Assembly (NCBI RefSeq): GCF_900109175.1
Contig: NZ_FNZE01000010.1
Coordinates: 149,073-213,072, forward strand
DNA length: 64,000 nt
From: Pseudomonas linyingensis
Lineage (GTDB): Bacteria > Pseudomonadota > Gammaproteobacteria > Pseudomonadales > Pseudomonadaceae
Direction of reading: 5' to 3'
Shown: piece by piece, positions 59,506 through 64,000 of the stretch
Numbering within the stretch: the stretch's first letter is position 1
How the letters are laid out: each line of letters begins with the position of its first letter
The notes under the pieces: model-generated
Told to the model about the DNA's origin: nothing
What the model saw: the letters and a program-made list of their open reading frames with translations, nothing else
Databases searched by the model: none
Translations under genes and position numbers: made by a program

Positions 59506-60429
59506 CTAGGCCAGCGCGTTGCGCAGGTCGGCCGCGGCTAGCTCGAGCGCCGCGGCGGCGCCCTCGACTAGCGGGGCGAAGCTGGCGAAGCCGTGGATCA
59601 TGCCGCTGGCGCGCTGCAGGCGCACCGCCACGCCGGCGGCCTGCAGGCGCTCGGCGAAGGCCTCGCCCTCGTCGCGCAGCGGGTCGAACTCGGCGCTGAG
59701 CAGGGTGGTCGGCGGCAGCTGCGCCAGATCGGCGGCGAGCAGCGGCGAGGCCAGCGGCTCCTCGGCCTGCTCGGCGCGCTCCAGGTACTGCGCGCGGAAC
59801 CACTCCATCATCGCCCGACTGAGGAAATAGCCGTCGGCGTAGGCGGCGTAGGAGGGGCTGGCGCAGCGCAGGTCGGTGACCGGGTAGAACAGGCACTGGT
59901 AGGCGATGCGCGGGCCGCCCTGCTGCGCGGTCTGGCGGCAGGCCGCGATGGCCAGGTTGGCCCCGGCGCTGTCGCCGGCCACGGCCAGACGGCTAGTGTC
60001 GAGCTGCAGCTCGACGCCGCGCCCTGCCAGATCGCGCAGGGCGTGGAAGGCGTCCAGCGCGGCGGCCGGGTAGCGCGCTTCGGGCGCGCGGCGGTAGTCC
60101 ACCGACACCACCGCCGTACCGCTGAGCAGGGCCAGGCGGCGGCACAGCTCGTCATGGCTGTCGAGGTCGCAGAGCACGAAGCCGCCGCCGTGGAAGAACA
60201 CCACGAGCGGCAAGCCGGCCTGCGCTTGCGGCCGGTACAGGCGTGCCGCCAGCGGGCCGGCGGCACCGGCGACGCTCAGCTCGCGCACCTCGGCCAAGGG
60301 TGTCGGCGCGCACAGCGGCGGCATGGCGCTGGCCTGACGCAGGGTGGCGGCGTCCAGGCTGGCAAAGTCGGGGGCCGGCTGGGCGGTCATCTGCGCGAGC
60401 AGGGCGGCGATCTGCGGGTCAAGCGACAT
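59506..60429 (-). CDS. Alpha/beta hydrolase, hormone-sensitive-lipase family
   Basis: 307 residues. Oxyanion motif HGGG at 80-83, nucleophile Ser154 in GDSAG, acid Asp in AEFDPLRDEG and base His in MIHGFASF. The HSL family hydrolyses esters and lactones. In this setting it could open a lactone made by one of the monooxygenases, or cleave a steroid ester (inference). Its start overlaps the end of the upstream SDR by 11 bp, so the two are coupled and share the element at 61316. Confidence 0.85.
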   Translation of the reverse strand: MSLDPQIAALLAQMTAQPAPDFASLDAATLRQASAMPPLCAPTPLAEVRELSVAGAAGPLAARLYRPQAQAGLPLVVFFHGGGFVLCDLDSHDELCRRLALLSGTAVVSVDYRRAPEARYPAAALDAFHALRDLAGRGVELQLDTSRLAVAGDSAGANLAIAACRQTAQQGGPRIAYQCLFYPVTDLRCASPSYAAYADGYFLSRAMMEWFRAQYLERAEQAEEPLASPLLAADLAQLPPTTLLSAEFDPLRDEGEAFAERLQAAGVAVRLQRASGMIHGFASFAPLVEGAAAALELAAADLRNALA

Positions 60430-61252
60430 GGGAGTCTCCTTGCGGGTCGAAGGGGGCGAACTGCGGGTTGCGTTCCTCCAGCACCGACTCCAGACGGGCG
60501 CGTAGCGCCGGCTTGAAGCCCTTGTGCGGCAGGATCCAGAAACGTTTCTCGGCGATGGCGGCGAACACCCGCTCGGCCAGCTCGGCCGGGCTCATGCCCT
60601 GGCGGATCTGCCCATCCAGCAGGCGGTTCAGTTCGCCAGCGGCGCCCTGACCCTGGTCGGAGGTCATGATCTCGCTGGCCACCGGCCCCGGGCACAGCAC
60701 CGAGACGCCGACCTGCGCCTGCAGGGCGGCCAGCTCGTAGTGCAGGCTCTCGGAGAGGGCCACCACCGCCTGCTTGCTGACGTTGTAGGCGGCCATGAAC
60801 GGGCTGTTGAGCAGGCCGGCGAGGGAGGCGGTGTTGATCACGTGGGCGGGCCGGCCCTGGGCCAGCAGCAGCGGCAGGAAGGCACGGATGCCGTTGATCA
60901 CGCCGCCGAGGTTGACCGCCAGGGCGCGCTGCCACTGCGAGTCGCTGAGTTCCCAGCAGTTGCCGGTCTGCATCACCCCGGCGTTGTTGAACAGCAGGTC
61001 GACTGTGCCGAAGCGTTGCAGGGCGGCGTCGCGCAGGTGCTCCAGCTGCGTGGCATCGGCCACGTCGGTGACCTGGGTGAGCACCTGTACGCCTTGTTCG
61101 CTCAGTTTCGCCGCCAGGCGTTCGAGAGACTCCCCGTCGCGGTCGGCGAGGACCAGGTGCAGTCTCTCGGTCATGGCCCGTTCGGCCAGGCCGCGGCCGA
61201 TGCCGCTGGCCGCGCCAGTGATTACCGCGACGCGGTATGTTTGTTCGTTCAT
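60419..61252 (-). CDS. SDR-family oxidoreductase
   Basis: 277 residues. TGAASGIGRG at 12-21, NNAGVM, and Y-x3-K in AAYNVSKQAVV; the long C-terminal tail (FAAIAEKRFWILPHKGFKPALRARLESVLEERNPQF) is typical of the SDR group containing steroid-responsive reductases. First gene of a two-gene operon with the HSL-type hydrolase. The regulon element ends 63 nt upstream. Confidence 0.8.
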   Translation of the reverse strand: MNEQTYRVAVITGAASGIGRGLAERAMTERLHLVLADRDGESLERLAAKLSEQGVQVLTQVTDVADATQLEHLRDAALQRFGTVDLLFNNAGVMQTGNCWELSDSQWQRALAVNLGGVINGIRAFLPLLLAQGRPAHVINTASLAGLLNSPFMAAYNVSKQAVVALSESLHYELAALQAQVGVSVLCPGPVASEIMTSDQGQGAAGELNRLLDGQIRQGMSPAELAERVFAAIAEKRFWILPHKGFKPALRARLESVLEERNPQFAPFDPQGDSHVA

Positions 61253-61315
61253 GGCTGTGCGCTCCTCGCTGGTCTGCCAGATCCCCGCCGTTATTTCAGG
61301 CGGCAGGGGGCATCG

Positions 61316-61333
61316 CTACGTCCGAGCGGACTA
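61316..61333 (-). promoter_or_regulatory. Regulon element of the SDR-hydrolase operon (copy 22)
   Basis: Minus strand: TAGTCC-GCTC-GGACGTAG, with AATAAC at 61295-61290 (20 nt). It lies between the divergent SDR and LuxR genes. Confidence 0.7.
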
Positions 61334-61532
61334 AGGCAAAAGCGTGGGGCGGGGGGAGAATGGAGTCCGGCGAGCCGGAGGCAGGCCGCGTTCCCAGGTC
61401 GAGTTCGATGGGTTGCGCGCCGCGGATCGGCGCCGCCGATCGAGCCCCGCCATGGCACCGCCCGGGATGCTTGCGGAGGGCGGGCGACGGAGAGCCCGGC
61501 CGTTTCATTGCGCCAGCACAGAAGGCCGTAAT

Positions 61533-62705
61533 ATGCTGCAGATCGCCCAGAACAATTACAAAGTTCCCACCATCATGACTGCTTTGCTCTCTCTGGAACG
61601 CCTCGGCGACATGCTCGGGCATCTCTATCAGGGTCCCCTGGAATCCGTGCCCTGGAACACCTTCCTGGACGAGCTCAAGGACCTGTTGGCCTCCAAGTAC
61701 GCCACCTTCATCCTGCGCCCGCCGAGCCAGCATGTGGACGGCCTGAGCATCACCACCGCGGGGGCCTCGGAGGAGGTCACCAGCTCCTATAACCAGCATT
61801 TCTATCGCCTCGATCCCTTCGTCGACCTGCCCAACCGCCAGGTGGTCTCGCTCACCGAGTTCGTCTCCATGAACGAGTGGCTGAACTCGGACTTCTACAA
61901 GAGCTTCATGGAGCCGACCGACGTGTTCCATGTGCTCGGCGCCGACATCAACACTGCGGACGGCGCCCAGTGCCGCATTCGCATCAGCCGCGGGCGCAAC
62001 GATCCGCCCTTCAACCAGACCGACAAGGACCTGCTGACCCTGTTCCTGCCGCATCTGGAGCGGGCGGTGATCCTGCACATGCGCCTGAACCGCACCGAGA
62101 GCGAGCGCGACCTGTACGCCGGCGCGGTGGACCAGATGGCGGTCGGCACCATCCTGCTCGATTCGGAGGGCAAGGTGCTGCAGATGAACCGGGTCGCCGA
62201 ACAACTGGTGCAGGAGAAGGATGGCGTCAAGCTGGTCAGCGACGGGCTGCAGGTTGGCACGCCGCGCGACAGCCAGAAGTTCCGCCAGCTGATCAAGCAG
62301 GCCCTGCTGTCGCAGAAGAGCGGCAACCCCTCGGTGGTCGAGGCCATGCGCGTGCAGCGCCCCTCCGGCCGTGCCGACTTTGGCATCGTGGTGCGCTCGG
62401 TGCCGCCGGGCGAGTGGAGCGGGGCGAAACAGTGTCCCGCCGTGGCCATATTCATCGGCGACCCGGAGCAGGAGTCGCGCGCGCCGCAAGAGATTGTTCG
62501 CGCGCTGTTCGATCTGACGCCCTCGGAGGCCCAGCTAACCCTGCTGCTGGCCAACGGCCTGACCCTGGACGAGGCTTCCGATGAGTTGGGTATCAGCCGC
62601 AATACCGCCCGTGCGCACCTGCGCTCGACCTTCTCCAAGACCGGAGTGACCCGTCAGACCATGCTGGTGCGCCTCATTCTGCGCAGCGTGGCTACCCTCG
62701 GTTGA
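61533..62705 (+). CDS. LuxR-family regulator (third), TesR/TeiR-like
   Basis: 390 residues, about the length of Comamonas TeiR. The N-terminal sensory region is similar to the regulator at 28485 (GHLYQGPLESVPWNTFLDELKDLLASKYATFILR; a PAS-like AVDQMAVGTILLDSEGKVLQMNRVAEQLV). The C-terminal HTH FDLTPSEAQLTLLLANGLTLDEASDELGISRNTARAHLRSTFSKTGVTRQTMLV is nearly the same in the recognition helix. The ATG at 61533 has AAGG upstream; a later ATG at 61575 is possible. With 28485 it is a prime candidate for the regulon element. Confidence 0.8.
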   Translation: MLQIAQNNYKVPTIMTALLSLERLGDMLGHLYQGPLESVPWNTFLDELKDLLASKYATFILRPPSQHVDGLSITTAGASEEVTSSYNQHFYRLDPFVDLPNRQVVSLTEFVSMNEWLNSDFYKSFMEPTDVFHVLGADINTADGAQCRIRISRGRNDPPFNQTDKDLLTLFLPHLERAVILHMRLNRTESERDLYAGAVDQMAVGTILLDSEGKVLQMNRVAEQLVQEKDGVKLVSDGLQVGTPRDSQKFRQLIKQALLSQKSGNPSVVEAMRVQRPSGRADFGIVVRSVPPGEWSGAKQCPAVAIFIGDPEQESRAPQEIVRALFDLTPSEAQLTLLLANGLTLDEASDELGISRNTARAHLRSTFSKTGVTRQTMLVRLILRSVATLG

Positions 62706-62822
62706 GAGGGTTCGGACTTTGAGGCGCGAGCGGGTAATGGGGCTGCAGGAGGGAAACAACACCTTTCGTCATCCAGGCCGGCACAACTTTGCCGCCTGGT
62801 GACGGTTGTGAAAGGGGGGGCT

Positions 62823-63578
62823 TTACGGTGAAGTCCGGCGATCGGCATTCCTCGCCAGCAGGTTGAGCATCTCCACCCCTTTGCCCAAGTACAGGCTGGC
62901 ACTTCGGGAGACGACCATCTGACCGTTTGTCTTCAAGCGCTGGCGAACGAAGTTGTAGTTTCTCCAAACCTCGTTCAGTTCGGTGTTCATGTCTGGTGCA
63001 AGTTTCAGCAGGTTCTCATGAGTGGAGCCGATTCGCTCATCGATCTTGTTGAAGCTGTGCTCATCCAGTTCCACCGAGTGTATGCCGATATTGCTGAAAC
63101 CCTTGCTCTGATAGAGCAATAGTATGCGGCTCATATCCAGACTCATCTGGTGCAGGCCGGAGATTGCAGGGGAAATATCTCCTGCCTCTGGATATGCCGC
63201 TCCGGCAGCCTCGTCGAGGTCGCTCTGGGCGTGCAGCACCGGATTGAGCGACGAGGTGTACAGCACGCGCGCATCCTCTGGCTGTTGCTCAAGCTCGCTG
63301 ATACTGGTCTTCAGTCCCTGCAGGGCCGCGGCTATCTCCGGTTTGTCCGCCACCGCTGCTGCCAGCGTGTCGAGCTCCTGCAGATTGCGCCGATAGGCCT
63401 CGCGGGCCTTGGGGTCGAATGCTGCCGCCGGATCCTGGTTATTGAAATAGACGAGCAGATTTGCGCACAGCATGAAGCCATGGGTGCGGATCTCGTGCAG
63501 CTGTTGCGTGACGGACGACTCTGCTCTTGCCGTGATTGACAGGAGCAGCAAAGCAAAAGCAAGAATAATTCTATTCAT
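62823..63578 (-). CDS. Secreted protein of unknown function
   Basis: 251 residues with a clear signal peptide (MNRIILAFALLLLSITARA-ESS). The mature part is mostly helical: THGFMLCANLLVYFNNQDPAAAF, REAYRRNLQELDTLAAAV, ISGLHQMSLDMSRILLLYQSKGF. I do not recognise the family. Composition is lower in GC than the steroid genes. It faces the third LuxR gene convergently. The 63579-63854 gap holds the two elements before etfB. Confidence 0.65.
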   Translation of the reverse strand: MNRIILAFALLLLSITARAESSVTQQLHEIRTHGFMLCANLLVYFNNQDPAAAFDPKAREAYRRNLQELDTLAAAVADKPEIAAALQGLKTSISELEQQPEDARVLYTSSLNPVLHAQSDLDEAAGAAYPEAGDISPAISGLHQMSLDMSRILLLYQSKGFSNIGIHSVELDEHSFNKIDERIGSTHENLLKLAPDMNTELNEVWRNYNFVRQRLKTNGQMVVSRSASLYLGKGVEMLNLLARNADRRTSP

Positions 63579-63710
63579 ATTATTTTTATCCTTGGCGATG
63601 GAAGGCAGCCGTTTTTCATGCCGTCATGAACTGTTGTCTCTGAATGCCAATAAGTCGGCAGCCTGGCGGCTCACGCATTGCATTAAATCTCCACGCGTCT
63701 GCTCTGCCTA

Positions 63711-63728
63711 TAGTCTGGCTGGACGATG
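63711..63728 (+). promoter_or_regulatory. Regulon element upstream of the second etfB (copy 23)
   Basis: TAGTCT-GGCT-GGACGATG. No good -10 at the standard spacing; copy 24 lies 48 nt further downstream. Confidence 0.65.
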
Positions 63729-63776
63729 TCGATGAGTTGCGCTTCCGCGTGTCCAGAGCGCTGGACATGCATGTAC

Positions 63777-63794
63777 TAGTTCAAGTGAACGAGG
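63777..63794 (+). promoter_or_regulatory. Variant element before the second etfB (copy 24)
   Basis: TAGTTC-AAGT-GAACGAGG, matching the site before the first etfB and at the same distance to the start codon (about 60 nt). A -10-like CCATAG is at 63813-63818. Confidence 0.6.
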
Positions 63795-63854
63795 CGGGCA
63801 GATCTTCCGGTGCCATAGGCTCTATGCGACTGCTGGAGATGTCTTGGAGGTTGC

Positions 63855-64000
63855 ATGAAAATTCTGGTCCCCGTGAAACGTGTGGTCGATTACAACGTCA
63901 AGGTTCGCGTCAAGGCGGACAACTCCGGCGTCGACCTGGCCAATGTGAAGATGGCGCTCAATCCCTTCTGCGAGATTGCCGTCGAAGAAGCGGTGCGCCT
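63855..64000 (+). CDS. etfB: Electron transfer flavoprotein beta subunit, second copy, cut by the window end
   Basis: The first 48 codons are present. They encode the same residues as the etfB at 3144, with only two silent C-to-T differences in 146 bp. GGAGGTTGC precedes the ATG, closely matching the first copy, while the DNA further upstream is unrelated except for the variant element. This indicates a recent duplication or gene conversion of etf, flanking about 60 kb of steroid genes. Confidence 0.92.
   Translation, partial: MKILVPVKRVVDYNVKVRVKADNSGVDLANVKMALNPFCEIAVEEAVR

Noticed and set aside
1..64000. tRNA, rRNA, integrase or complete insertion sequences
   Set aside because: I saw no tRNA-like cloverleaf, rRNA segment, transposase or integrase gene in the window.

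Overview
This window is high-GC DNA from a gammaproteobacterium of the Pseudomonas type (ETF subunits, ArgO/ArgP pair, codon use). It carries a steroid (androgen, sterol or bile-acid) catabolic island. Recognisable enzymes of ring A/B attack are a 3alpha-hydroxysteroid dehydrogenase (cut by the window's left edge), a 3beta/17beta-hydroxysteroid dehydrogenase, a delta5-3-ketosteroid isomerase, a delta1-dehydrogenase (KstD/TesH type), a second FAD dehydrogenase of the delta4(5alpha) type, and a 3-ketosteroid 9alpha-hydroxylase oxygenase (KshA). A meta-cleavage-product hydrolase of the TesD/HsaD type is present, but no extradiol dioxygenase, CoA ligase or thiolase lies in the window.

Layout. 1-4.8 kb: hsdA, SDR, kshA, etfBA. 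5.4-12.2 kb: an envelope set of YCF48-like protein, MMPL/RND permease, DUF1302 and DUF1329 proteins. 12.4-17.3 kb: GNAT, VOC, two NTF2-fold proteins, a Baeyer-Villiger-type monooxygenase and a SleB-like hydrolase. 17.4-24.8 kb: FAD dehydrogenases, an old-yellow-enzyme-like reductase, an SDR and an EthD-like protein. 25-27.3 kb: ordinary PaiB/ArgO/ArgP genes. 27.5-38.3 kb: 3beta/17beta-HSD, a TesR/TeiR-like LuxR regulator, a BaiE-like dehydratase, SDR, SRPBCC, sulfotransferase, DUF1214, CysNC, CysD and a divergent DHH phosphoesterase. 38.5-46 kb: quinone reductase, Dabb protein, AraC and LuxR regulators, MFS transporter and FAD oxidase. 46-58 kb: a second DUF1329/DUF1302 pair, isomerase, NTF2 protein, hydrolase, a luciferase-like monooxygenase with flavin reductase, and SDRs. 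58.4-63.6 kb: WrbA, DoxX, esterase, SDR, a third LuxR regulator and a secreted protein. 63.85 kb to the end: the start of a second, nearly identical etfB.

The main finding is a shared promoter element, TAGTCY-N4-GGACGATG (palindromic core TAGTCC-N4-GGACTA). I found 24 copies or variants by eye in front of the steroid genes and the genes around them. In most, a -10-like hexamer lies about 20 nt further on, which puts the palindrome near -42.5, the classic lux-box position. The LuxR-family proteins encoded here are the obvious candidate activators. The same element precedes a complete sulfation module (CysD, CysNC, sulfotransferase, DHH phosphoesterase) and a candidate small RNA next to kstD. 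A dispersed palindromic repeat (10 copies) sits at operon boundaries.
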